Assembly (NCBI GenBank): GCA_004151065.3
Contig: NWUY0300017333.1
Coordinates: 1 to 20,830, forward strand
DNA length: 20,830 nucleotides
From: Larix sibirica
Lineage: Eukaryota; Streptophyta; Pinopsida; Pinales; Pinaceae
Direction of reading: 5' to 3'
Of the stretch, positions 1 to 8,429 are shown one piece after another (position 1 is the stretch's first letter; every line of letters begins with the position of its first letter). The notes under the pieces are model-generated. The model made no database searches and was not told the DNA's origin. It saw nothing but the letters and a program-made list of their open reading frames with translations. Made by a program: the position numbers and the translations under genes.

Positions 1-107
1 TTGTAAACTAACCATATGTTTTGGGATTTTACGTGGTCAAAATAGATCCAAATGTCATGTCCCCACTTGGTCCCCTCCCTCCTTCAATTGCTTTGATTGT
101 CTGTTAA

Positions 108-447
108 TGTTGCATTAACTTCTTGATGACAGTTTTTGTAATTGCTTTTGCTTTGACTATTTGTTATTGTTTTTGTTTTCACTAGTTAACGTCCATGCAT
201 ATTTTATAAACTTTTGATGTTTGAGATAAAGTAATGAAGTTTTAGAGTTATGTGTTGCATTAACTTCTTCTTAATATTTTATTGTTATTGTTTTTGTTTT
301 GATTATTTGTTTTTGTTTTTGCTTTTGCTTTGACTATTTAACCTTCACACCTATTTTAATAAACATTTCATGTTTAAAACAAACCTCCATGCCTATTTTT
401 ATAAACATTTCATGTTTAGAAAAAATGATAAAGTTTTGGAGTTAAGA
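108..447. repeat. Degenerate T-rich dispersed/tandem repeat
   Basis: A phrase containing TGTTGCATTAACTTCTT occurs at 108 and again at 253, a spacing of about 145 bp. A second phrase, CCATGCxTATTTTxATAAAC followed by a TTTGATG/TTTCATG and AAAGTTTTxGAGTTA block, occurs at about 192-253 and 385-447. A shorter related copy lies at about 341-376. The copies are diverged and share T-rich linkers such as TTATTGTTTTTGTTTT. This is seen directly. No coding potential is evident and the element family is not recognised. Confidence 0.55.
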
Positions 448-1640
448 AAATAATCAAAATTCATTTATATAGATTAAATTGATGGTGTTAGGGTTTTATT
501 TTAGTTGTGTTTCTTTTTGCATCTAGATTTTGTAGTGGTTTTTAGTTGCTTTTATATTTTTAAAGTCATTTTGGTGTTTATTGTTTTCATTTATCACTTT
601 TTTAATAAGTTGGGGAAGTTCTAATCTTGTTTAGACATATATGAAATAGTTTATGATTTGTAATTTAGGTTTCTTCGATGGTGGAGGATTCCTTTTGGAG
701 TTGTTTTTTTGGTGCTAGTATTTGTGGCTCTTCTCCCCTTTATATTTAAGGATTTTTTGAAGAGGTCTGGCTCATTGCATGGTTTTTGGTTCAGTGGTGC
801 ATAGGGGTTTGATAGTCTCATGCCTGAAATGATCGATCTTCTTTATGGTGATCTTAGTGGCCTTTGGTTATGGAGCCACACTTCAATTGGAGGATGTGGG
901 ATACGACCCTATGTTGTTCTCCTTTTGGTGATATGTTTTAGGGGAATCGACCAATGAGTTTTCTATATGCCATGTCTTTTAGTGCATTCAATCCTAGTTA
1001 TGACTCTTTGGAGCCTTGTAGATTTGGACTATTTTTCCCCCCTTTTTGGAGGTGGATTTCAATTCAATTGTTGTAAAAAAATTGCCTCAAGTCACTCTCC
1101 CTTGAATGTTTCATGGTGCTCAAGTATATCAGTGGATAGTTCAATATTGGTGAAGGTAAGTTCCTTTATGTACAATCTTATAAAATCTTCATGATGGTGC
1201 TTGAGGTTGATGGTTTCTTGGTGGCAGTAGAGTATGATGGCTTCTTGGTGGCACTTTATGTTCTCCAAGTAGTCATTTTTGTGTTTTTAGGTCATTGTTT
1301 TTTCGTAATATAGTCATTATATTATATTACTGATAAATTAAGAATTAAACATACATAGTCTCTATGGATGGCCTAACACTAGGGAAACCATACCAACCCA
1401 AGAATTTAAGTTTGTCTACTTCTACCCATCTTAGCATTGTTCCAAGAAGATGTCAAGACTGTTTTGCATAACCCAAAAATGATGCTAAACTACCTATAAG
1501 GACTAATCCCATGAACAAAGTAATGGACTAGTCATATATTATTTACTAAGGGGAAGTTTATCTGCTTGCCTATGCTAACAAAATCCACTAAGTGACATAT
1601 ATCGGAATCAAGAGTCATTCGAGATAATCATAGGGTTGGG
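448..1640. other. Anonymous region, no gene recognised
   Basis: This stretch holds no reading frame I can link to a family. The longest open frame (967-1194, plus strand) encodes a low-complexity hydrophobic peptide and looks like chance. A short imperfect direct repeat is present: a 27-bp unit beginning GATGGTTTCTTGGTGGCA at 1209 is followed by GATGGCTTCTTGGTGGCA at 1236. No promoter, terminator or RNA gene was identified. Confidence 0.5.
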
Positions 1641-1861
1641 CACCTTGGCATCAGTCGAGGATGAGCTTGGTTTCCCAGCGTGGATGTTGTTGCTCAAAAA
1701 AATTTCCAGTTAGGGCCTTTGCAAGAGCATTCAACTTCAGCCTGGATCTATCCCATTTGCTCCCGCATTTCATCCATCCATAAGAGGGTAGTTTTTTTCT
1801 TCTTGTTACTCCATAATGGCCTACCCTGAGAATGTTTTGAGGTACCAATATAAAGTAATTG

Positions 1862-2324
1862 TTCTGGAATACTTAATGTCATAGGTTCTTGAAGAACCTG
1901 CATCTTCCACCATATGACCCATTTCCTCCTCAATAGCTTCCATGGTCGTGGTGTTCTTCTCATGTTCCACCTAGTTCTCCAAACATTCAATTTGTTCTTG
2001 CACCTACCCAAAGATAACATTCCCATAATTTTGCTTGGCAATGCGAGCTTATTGGATAAATCTTGGCATGTGGGTAGGTCGCTTCTGTTTGCGGGTCATG
2101 TGCTTCCATGCACCATCGCAAAGGGTAGAAGGAGAGCTTGAAGACGCAAGGGACGTAGTCTTTCCTCCCAGGAAAGGCACCCAATAGCTCAAACCAATCA
2201 AGAATATGCCAATATTAGATGTCGCAAGATCTTGCCCCCACCCCCACAACCATAATCCACTAGAGATGACAGAAATCCAACACCCAAAGCGCAGGTCCCA
2301 AAAGCTTCGAAGGGTCTGAACCAA
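1862..2324 (-). pseudogene. Broken unidentified reading frame with coiled-coil-like stretch
   Basis: One minus-strand frame reads from about 2324 down to about 1862 with only a few internal stops, the first at 2049. The part below 2100 translates to a basic segment (TRKQKRP), then a Q/E-rich heptad-like stretch containing QEQIECLEN and MEAIEEEMGHMVEDA. Two of the stops lie where Q codons would fit (TAG in place of CAG). This looks like a decayed coiled-coil segment, as seen in some retrotransposon gag-like or ORF1-like proteins, but I do not recognise the family. The surrounding block (about 1640-2830) is GC-richer than its flanks, which fits an inserted or formerly coding sequence. It could also be noncoding DNA whose frame is open by chance. 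No flanking target duplication or LTR was found. Confidence 0.25.
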
Positions 2325-3257
2325 AATGGCAAGATCCTCGTGCTCTACGTTTACTACACCAAAAAAATCTCAACCAGTACCCCTCCCTAGAACAAACAGG
2401 CCAAGACTTATTGCTATCTCCCATCGAGATAGGAGAGGAGGACACCCACAAAACAACTGTATAGAATAGCATGTTCAAGGGCTTAATGGAGAAAGCTCGA
2501 ACCTGGACAATGAACAATGATGACCTGCATACCAGGAGAACAAGCCAAAATGCACATTGTACCAATCTTTCGTCCAATCTTGACCATGTTCTCTACCCTA
2601 TGTGAATTTCCATTACCTCGCATGAGTCTCCTCTTCCCACAGATGATCGCTTACCACTCACTTGCATGATTCTTCCCTTGTCCACACAGAGCAATTCGCC
2701 ACCAGTCCTCATGTTTTCCTCCTTCTAGAAACGTCTACCACGCATTTCCATCAAATCGCCAACAGGTCGCCCTATGCTATCATGCATGCCCACCATTTGC
2801 AATCATGAGGAGCCAACATGTGGCTGCTCCATATTATGGCACTCGACTTGGGGATACAAATTTGATTGCATTAATATAATGATCACATTTTTTATTGGTT
2901 GTTATGATATTGATTAACTTTGTAACTCCTTGGAGTTGACAATGCCTTATCACTATATATAATACACCCCCAACAACATCTAAAAGCAAGTGCAAATGCC
3001 CGTACAACGCTCTAAGTTGGGAGCATCGTACATATACTACATATATTTTGACTACCAAATTTGAAATATAAATTATTGCAAATAAAATAAAATACAAATA
3101 AAAATTATTTTAATAAATGAATCACATTTCTAAATCAAATATGCCTAAAATCTATACACCTTAGAAAGATTTTTATGAAATAAATGCCTTTTCATTTACA
3201 AATATTAACCTATTTTCATAAATAGAATATCACAAAAAAATTCCGTTGCTTATGTTT
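2325..3257. other. Anonymous region, no gene recognised
   Basis: The first part (to about 2830) is relatively GC-rich and has an open minus-strand frame at 2260-2577. That frame encodes a hydrophobic, cysteine-rich peptide without recognisable domains, and I do not support it as a gene. From about 2850 the sequence becomes AT-rich with no feature I can name. Confidence 0.4.
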
Positions 3258-3299
3258 GTTATAGATGTGAACATTGGACAATGTTAGTTATAGATGTGA
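3258..3299. repeat. Short 29-bp imperfect tandem repeat
   Basis: The phrase GTTATAGATGTGA occurs at 3258 and again at 3287, giving a 29-bp spacing directly upstream of the promoter-like module copy at 3319. The second unit is partial. Confidence 0.5.
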
Positions 3300-3318
3300 C
3301 CGCTCCTAAATCCATTGA

Positions 3319-3550
3319 CCACATATCAAATTCAAATCTATGAGGAAAAATGTTTGTTGCGTACTGCAAAACACAATCCCCTAATGGTAGAGTGCTTTTT
3401 ACATCTAGGAGTAACGTATAGACTCTATAGGCATCTTAGCACCCAAAAGCTGCTTCCATGTTATTGCCCTTTGACTCGAGGAAAGGTGATCTCGAGAAAG
3501 TATTACAAATTGTTTAAAAAGGTTAAAATAAGTAATTTGAGTGTGTGATT
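3319..3550 (+). repeat. Duplicated module, copy 1 (degenerate)
   Basis: This segment aligns in the same orientation with 14094-14365. Shared landmarks, in order, are CCACRTRTCAAATTYAAAT, a GGAAAAAT block, CAAAACACAATCCC, a GTGCT...ATCT block, GGAGTAACGT, AGGCATCTT, a CCCTTT block, and near the end ATTGTTTTAAAAAGG followed by a GAGTGTGTG-like segment. Here the first box reads CCACATATCA where the other copy has CCACGTGTCA, and the second G-box with its TATA segment is missing through a deletion before CAAAACACAATCCC. The CG-to-CA change suits deamination of methylated C. The open frame at 3315-3548 has no recognisable product. The copy is probably an ancient duplicate of a gene 5' region or a dispersed repeat. 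Confidence 0.6.
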
Positions 3551-3755
3551 GATGTGATAATGGAAAGGTGAATTATTGAATATAAATTAATGTTTTTAAT
3601 AAAGTTGAATTTTAGGGAATGGTTTGATCTGTAACCATTTTCATCTTTAAATCACAATTTCAAGAAAGATTTAATTGGTAAAGATATAATTGAAATATGA
3701 TTTTATAATGAAACATTAAATTGTTTTTTGTCACATATTATGATTTTAATGAAAG
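3551..3755. other. AT-rich flank upstream of LTR
   Basis: This is AT-rich sequence with no gene. Its last five bases, GAAAG (3751-3755), resemble TAAAG just after the LTR end (5099-5103). They could be a 5-bp target duplication with one mismatch. Confidence 0.35.
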
Positions 3756-3915
3756 TGTTGGAAATATTGTTTTTATTGATGTCAAATACAAGGGTAGACT
3801 ATAGATGTCCAAGATAAAGATTGCAAGATGGGGATTGTTGGAAATATTGTTTTTATTGATGTCAAATACAAGGGTAGACTACAGATGTCCAAGATAAAGA
3901 TTGCAAGATGGGGAT
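3756..3915 (+). repeat. Two near-identical 80-bp tandem units at LTR 5' edge
   Basis: The units at 3756-3835 and 3836-3915 differ at a single base (ACTATAG versus ACTACAG). Each begins TGTTGGAAATATTGTTTTT, the same 19 bases that open the LTR at 3916, and each ends in a purine-rich AAGATGGGGAT, which resembles a polypurine tract. So each unit looks like the LTR tip joined to about 60 bp of internal 3' sequence plus the polypurine tract. The near identity suggests a recent event. Confidence 0.85.
3903..3915 (+). other. Polypurine-tract-like sequence abutting LTR
   Basis: The bases GCAAGATGGGGAT lie immediately 5' of the TGTTGG start of the LTR. In Copia-type elements a purine-rich tract in this place primes plus-strand synthesis. 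The same tract recurs at 3823-3835 before the second 80-bp unit. The assignment rests on position and composition. Confidence 0.5.
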
Positions 3916-4192
3916 TGTTGGAAATATTGTTTTTGGATTTTTTATGCTTATTTTGGATACCCTATCTTTGAAGGCATTTTTACAATGAATACTTAGCTCA
4001 AATGGGAATATAAGTCACATGGTTGGAAAGCTTATTTTGAGATCTTTCCAACAGTATATGGAACTCCCTCTAACTCCATAGGAATGAGGAGATATGAAAG
4101 GATTTGTAAAGTCAACGTAGCCATAATTCAAGGCCAGCTCTGTCAGGATATTGAACACTGTTAGGTCAGCCCAAAAAGTGATTTAAGAATAG

Positions 4193-4200
4193 TATAAATA
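4193..4200 (+). promoter_or_regulatory. LTR TATA box
   Basis: TATAAATA lies about 280 bp into the LTR and is followed within 25-50 bp by a CATTCATTCATCCATTCAT stretch where transcription could begin. This arrangement is usual for the U3/R boundary of plant LTRs. The role is inferred from sequence and position only. Confidence 0.45.
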
Positions 4201-4557
4201 GAATGAGGTGCTCCTCATTTGTCCATTCATTCATCCATTCATGGACCTCTAAAAAATGTGGGCAAATCCAAGGAGAAGATGAAGAAGTGTCTCTTGAGGA
4301 TTTTACAGAGTTCCTTGAGGATGATTTCTTAGGTTTTCTTAAGGATATTTTAGGGTCTTGAAGATCTTCTTGAAGGATTCTTGAAGATGGTTTTGAAGGT
4401 TTCTAAGGTTCTCTAAGGAGGAGGAGGCGTACCTTATGAAGAGAAAGGGATGTTTTCTTGCAGGTTATTATTTGGATGAGGCTAAGGTAGAAGGTGATTA
4501 TGCTAGATTTTGGATTTGACTTGAAGGTGATTATATGACATAATTAGGGCAAATTAT

Positions 4558-4694
4558 GAAGTAGATCAGTGGCAAATTGTGAACCAAATCAGAGGCAGAT
4601 GGTGAAGCATATCAGAGACATATTATGAAGCAAATCAGATACAGATTATGGAGTTGATCTGAGGCTGAATGTGTAGCAGATTGAAGTTGATTAT
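4558..4694 (+). repeat. 23-bp tandem array inside the LTR
   Basis: Six consecutive units start at 4558, 4581, 4604, 4627, 4650 and 4673. The first five are 23 bp and the last is 22 bp. The consensus is roughly GAAGCAAATCAGAGGCAGAT followed by T/G, G/A, T. Units are moderately diverged from one another, so the array is older than the 80-bp duplication at the LTR edge. Confidence 0.8.
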
Positions 4695-4747
4695 GAAGTT
4701 ATCTTCGAGGTGATCTTGTCAATATTATTGTACTTAATTATACAGCA

Positions 4748-4910
4748 GATTGGTGCCTATATATTACTGAGTAGGTGCTTAGTTTAGGAGATTGGTGTCT
4801 CCAGTAGGTTGGTGCCTACATATTGTTGAGTTGGTGTTGATTTGAGGGGATTGGTGTCTCAAGTAGGTTGGTGCCTATAAACTTTATAATAGTAGGTTGG
4901 TGCCTATATG
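4748..4910 (+). repeat. 59-bp tandem array inside the LTR
   Basis: Two full 59-bp units (4748-4806 and 4807-4865), a shortened unit (4866-4894) and a partial unit (from 4895) all begin GRTTGGTGCCTA. Within each full unit a related GATTGGTGTCTC occurs near position 43, so the 59-mer itself grew from a shorter TTGGTG motif. The array lies in the probable R/U5 part of the LTR. Confidence 0.8.
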
Positions 4911-5098
4911 AATTTATAAAGATAATCTTTTGTGGTTTTCTTCCGAAAGGGTGTCAAAATTAAGTTATGTGTATTGTGATTTGAGTTTATGTGTATTTAT
5001 TGTTTCAAAGTAAGTGGATAATTGATGAATATTTAAAAAAGGGAAAAAATATCTTATACTGATTCACTCCCCCTCTTAGTATAAGCATAAGTTCAACA

Positions 5099-5281
5099 TA
5101 AAGTATATATGGGTCAAGGGTGATAGGAGCACAAGGAGGGGATGTGGCAAGGGACCTTATTAACCTAGAAGAATAAGTAGAAAGTATTCAGGGTAGGAAT
5201 TCGAACCTCTCCTTGTCATCAAGCAAGGAGAAAGTGCCATAAAGAAGAAAGTATTCAGGGTAGGATTTTAAACAAATTGCA
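5099..5281. other. Flank between LTR and RNase H-like remnant
   Basis: No gene is seen. A 20-bp direct repeat, AGAAAGTATTCAGGGTAGGA, occurs at 5179-5198 and 5246-5265 (67-bp spacing). Confidence 0.55.
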
Positions 5282-5470
5282 TGGAACCTAGGCAATTTGA
5301 AGGAGGTTCAAGTCTTTCACATCAAGAGAGCTAACAATTCCATAGCATCTAAGTAAGCCAATATAACAGTATTGCTCAACAAGGGGGTCCTGGTAGAAAA
5401 TGGGGACCCATGGACGAAGATGGATCCATTAATTGTTATGGATGATGAATCAATTGACATAGACGACTAA
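5282..5470 (+). pseudogene. RNase H C-terminal tail remnant (retrotransposon-like)
   Basis: The plus frame from 5282 translates to a segment with VFHIKRANNSIA, then a stop where an acidic/leucine position would be expected, then AN, a V-L-L-N-K-G-V-L stretch and ENGDPW, ending at TAA (5468-5470). The order H-I-x-R-x-N-N-x-x-A ... A-N-x-x-V-x-L-x-x-G is the pattern of the last helix of plant retrotransposon RNase H domains, and is comparable with the HIYREHN and HLYGEHN segments of the LINEs elsewhere in this window. The rest of the domain, including the first three acidic residues, is not visible upstream. It is probably a small decayed fragment. Chance resemblance cannot be excluded because only about 50 residues are involved. 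Confidence 0.35.
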
Positions 5471-5927
5471 TAAAGTATCCATATTTAATATGTATATAGA
5501 GAGGACAAACAACACTTATCCTCTCATTGGACTGCTTGTGCATGATCATCTTTTCTTCTTAAGGTCGCATGGGGGAGCCTTAAATCCTACTCGTGCCTCA
5601 AAATTAAATAGACCAATGCTAATTGATGACATTAATATCATTCTTATGGCTCTTGCACCCCATTTCTCTATATGTGGTGGGAATTGGCTTGGGCCCTGGA
5701 ATACTGGAGTTCAATGTATAGTCTTTGTGGATCTAGAGAAAGCTATGGCCTGGGTTTGGATTCTAAGGTTAAAACCCCTCAATGCTCGGACTTAGTCTTT
5801 GATAGGGGTAAATGCTCCTCATCGACTCTGTTAAGTTTATTCTTTGGCACATGCTTGTTTGAGAATAACCTTGATTTTGTAGGCATTTCTAGAGATTGTA
5901 TTAGCAAAGAATCCACAGTGATGTGTA
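5471..5927. other. Anonymous region, no gene recognised
   Basis: Two overlapping open frames (5490-5795 and 5672-5938, plus strand) have no recognisable motifs and no convincing codon pattern. They are probably chance frames. Nothing else is evident before the foldback at 5928. Confidence 0.4.
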
Positions 5928-6090
5928 TTGGCATATGATGGAGACTCTGTGGTCAAAATCATTTGTATGTTAATGTTTCAAGCCATCTCTTAGGCTCATC
6001 ATCATTGTTGTATCAAAGATGAGCCTAAGAGATGGCTTCAAACGTCGACATACAAATGATTTGGACCGTAGGTTCTACATCATATGCTAA
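5928..6090. ncRNA. Long foldback: candidate pre-miRNA or MITE-like hairpin
   Basis: The left arm (5928-6000) and right arm (6018-6090) are 73 bp each and pair without a single bulge around a 17-nt loop (6001-6017). Comparing the left arm with the reverse complement of the right arm gives 11 differences. Six would be G-U wobbles in the plus-strand RNA, so about 68 of 73 positions can pair. The innermost 20 bp (AAGCCATCTCTTAGGCTCAT) are perfectly paired. Pairing stops abruptly outside both ends. A hairpin of about 163 nt is within the range of plant microRNA precursors, and young MIRNA loci often show such extended complementarity. A small foldback transposon is the main alternative, but I see no clear target duplication. 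I do not recognise a known miRNA in the arms. The structure is certain; the function is inferred. Confidence 0.55.
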
Positions 6091-6647
6091 TTTATGGAGA
6101 TTTCAATAGGTTGGGTAGCAGTGGAATATAAATATGGTTCTTTTCTCATAATGCCTTTAGAATTGGGGTTACTTGTTCTTTTTGTGTTTCTCAAAGGTAA
6201 CTACTTCAGTGCCAATGTTATTCCTCTTGCAATAAATATGGATAGTGACCCTCATCTCAAATCTATCGATGGAGGATAAATTTATGAATTGAAGAAGAAC
6301 TTGATCAGCATAACTAATTAACTTGAAAATTTGCGTCAAATAGTTGAAAGTATGTCCACTCATATAGAGTAGTTGTCAAAGAGGAAACAAAAAGAGCAAG
6401 ACAAAAGGATGGATAAGCTTGTTTTTTATGTAGATGCACTACAGTATAGGATCACACTCTGTTATAGGACTACCCCTAATCTCAACAAGGTTTAAATGTT
6501 TTGAGGAGAATACTTTGCAACAAATAACCATGATAGTAATTGAATAAACTCAAGACCCTCAAGGACTTTCCCAAGGAGACCAATTTATGGAAGAAGGCCA
6601 TAATGGCCACTGTTTCAGTTAATGATTGCTTGAGATTTTTTTCCACA
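6091..6647. other. Anonymous region, weak coiled-coil-like frame
   Basis: A plus frame through about 6270-6480 reads as lysine/leucine-rich peptide with stops about every 20-30 residues (segments such as ESMSTHIE and SKRKQKEQDKRMDKL). It has no family signature and I do not support a gene. Nothing else is visible. Confidence 0.35.
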
Positions 6648-6862
6648 ACTTGTATATATATATATATCTTCCATAAGGAAAATATCTATCACTCTAAATA
6701 AAGTGTGATCATGAAGTGTCCACGAAGGACTTACATTAATATATTCAAAGTGTTCAAAGATACGAATTTCAGACATATAGTGCCTCTTCCGGCTCTCTCC
6801 ACATTAAAAATTACATGAACATACGACTTGTATATATATATAAGTCAAATATATATATAAAT
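6648..6862. repeat. Paired TA microsatellites with direct repeats
   Basis: ACTTGTATATATATA occurs at 6648 and again at 6826. Each leads into a TA run, and further TA repeats follow to about 6862. The roughly 160 bp between the two copies has no recognised content. The pair may mark a duplication or excision, but TA runs arise easily in AT-rich DNA. Confidence 0.55.
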
Positions 6863-7702
6863 AGTAAATTCAATTTTTAATAAGTTTATATGGATAATGA
6901 ATGAGAATTAGTATATATTTCTTGTGAATGTTGACTTATGAGTATTATTTGGAAAGTGTTTTCCTTATGTATAAAAAATGACTGTATAATTACAATTTAC
7001 TATAGAAATGTTTTTGTCATTTGAATATTAAGTTTCACATTAATATTGATTTAAATTATGTATATACAAGTTTATCATGTTTTATTGTATATTGGACTCA
7101 TAAGTTTGAGTAAATATCATTCTTGTTATTGTATATCAAGTTTGAGTAAATAAGTCATATCTTCTCGACCAACCTGCCATGGAAATGATTCCATCCTACC
7201 GTATTTGTTATTGCAGGGTCAAGAGCTTTATCGAACACCAAGATAATTGCATTAAAGAAAAAGAGAGAGCAACGTTCGAATACAATGATCAGTCGATCCT
7301 GCCATCTTTTAACAGCCAGGACCAGCAGTTCCAACGATACACTCAGCGCCTACCAAGTCTGGGATTTCGTTGACAGCTAAACAATTTGATTCTGCTAAGT
7401 TTCACGAGCAAGTTGTTTGGCTGAATATGGAACAACCATAGCTTCAGTTTCTTCCTGTCAATAATACTTCCTGAACAACAATACCATCGACCAATAACTC
7501 AGCCGTTGTAGCCATGGACTCAGTAGCAGTTGTGACATGGTAATGAACGAGAATTGATGGAGCGACCAATAACTTTGTAGGGAAAATAAGGTCAAATTCA
7601 ATGTTTATATTTACAAGTTTTTCTGGGTTTAAAGCAATGAAACTCAGTGTTATGAATAGATTAGATTTGCATGCAATATAAACATGAAATGCAATATCTC
7701 TA
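6863..7702. other. Anonymous region; possible exon-like segment
   Basis: The sequence is AT-rich to about 7160. At 7179-7373 a frame of 64 codons is open. An alternative frame just after a splice-acceptor-like TTTGTTATTGCAGG (7204-7217) is also open to a stop at about 7379, giving a lysine- and serine-rich peptide. Neither matches a family I know. I see no matching donor site or further exons, so I do not call a gene. Confidence 0.3.
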
Positions 7703-7754
7703 CATAATTTACTTCAATGTAAAATGAACATAATTTACTTCAATGCAAAATGAG
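7703..7754. repeat. 26-bp tandem duplication
   Basis: The units CATAATTTACTTCAATGTAA (start of 7703-7728) and CATAATTTACTTCAATGCAA (start of 7729-7754) follow each other directly with few differences. This is the first of five tandem duplications packed into one kilobase. Confidence 0.8.
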
Positions 7755-7782
7755 ATTTGACAATACATTAATTCTCATGTTA

Positions 7783-7972
7783 ATGAAATATGACATTTAC
7801 AAATAGGTAAATAGGTGTTACCTCGATCTCAATATCAATAACAGAAGTAAAAGCAAAAATGAAGAATGACAAAGCTCATGAAATATGACATTTACAAATA
7901 GGTAAATAGGTGTTACCTCGATCTCAATATCAATAACAGAAGTAAAAGCAAAAATCAAGAATGACAAAGCTC
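7783..7972. repeat. 95-bp tandem duplication, near identical
   Basis: The units 7783-7877 and 7878-7972 both begin ATGAAATATGACATTTACAA and differ at essentially one base (AAAAATGAAG versus AAAAATCAAG). The near identity implies a recent duplication. No open reading frame or secondary structure explains it. Confidence 0.9.
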
Positions 7973-8014
7973 ATGAGATGCACATGCAAGATGCTGATCT
8001 TCGAAGAAGAGGTT

Positions 8015-8095
8015 GCTGCTCCAAATATGGAATCTCAGCTCGGAGGAAGATGCTGCTCCAAATCTAGAATCTTAGCTCGGAGGAAGATGTTGCTC
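8015..8095. repeat. 37-bp tandem duplication
   Basis: The units starting GCTGCTCCAAATATGGAATC (8015) and GCTGCTCCAAATCTAGAATC (8052) end in CTCGGAGGAAGAT. A partial third copy begins at 8089. The GC content is slightly higher than its surroundings. Confidence 0.8.
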
Positions 8096-8265
8096 ATTGT
8101 ATTACCATGGCTTGGTTATTCCCCACAACCATAAAGCTAAGAAGCACGTCTTTTGCAAAAAGTGAATTGATTATTGCAAGGCCTTTAAGTAGGAGGAGAG
8201 AATGACTTTACTTGGCCTAACACCATTGGTGGTTTTCAGGTTTCTCTCTCAAACCCTAGGTGACC

Positions 8266-8419
8266 TATAAAGCCAAAAAGTAATTTGTAAAGCCTCAACT
8301 TGATATAAGGACCTAAATATGGAATAAAGCCAAAGGGTTACGTATAAAGCCAAAAAGTAATTTGTAAAGCCTCGACTTGATATAAGGACCTAAGCATGGA
8401 ATAAAGCCAAAGGGTTGGA
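8266..8419. repeat. 77-bp tandem duplication
   Basis: The units 8266-8342 and 8343-8419 start TATAAAGCCAAAAAGTAATT and differ at about three positions. Within each unit ATAAAGCC occurs twice, so the unit may itself have grown by duplication. Confidence 0.88.
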
Positions 8420-8429
8420 CTCTAAGTCT

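Larger units (their letters stand above)
3916..5098 (+). mobile_element. Copia-like solo or 3' LTR
   Basis: The segment begins TGTTGGAAATATTG and ends GTTCAACA, so its ends form the short inverted repeat TGTTG...CAACA typical of Copia LTRs. A polypurine-like tract precedes it. It contains a TATA box (4193-4200), a T-rich stretch, and near its end an ATTCACTCCCCCTCTTAGTA segment, a style familiar from the 3' ends of plant Copia LTRs. No primer-binding site (TGGTATCAGAGC or similar) follows the end, so it is not a functional 5' LTR. No gag or pol lies upstream, so it is either a solo LTR or the 3' LTR of an element whose interior has gone. The flanking GAAAG/TAAAG pair is compatible with a solo LTR whose outer edge is 3756. 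At about 1.18 kb it is within the usual range for long Copia LTRs. It encodes nothing recognisable. Confidence 0.72.

Noticed and set aside
967-1194. 75-codon plus-strand frame
   Set aside because: No domain, composition like the surrounding T-rich DNA, and no supporting signals.
2260-2577. 105-codon minus-strand hydrophobic frame
   Set aside because: Cysteine- and tryptophan-rich without a family signature, and overlapped by another open frame. Not enough to call a gene.
7179-7379. Exon-like segment after a TTGCAG acceptor-like site
   Set aside because: Two frames are open, neither with similarity I recognise, and no donor or partner exons are visible.
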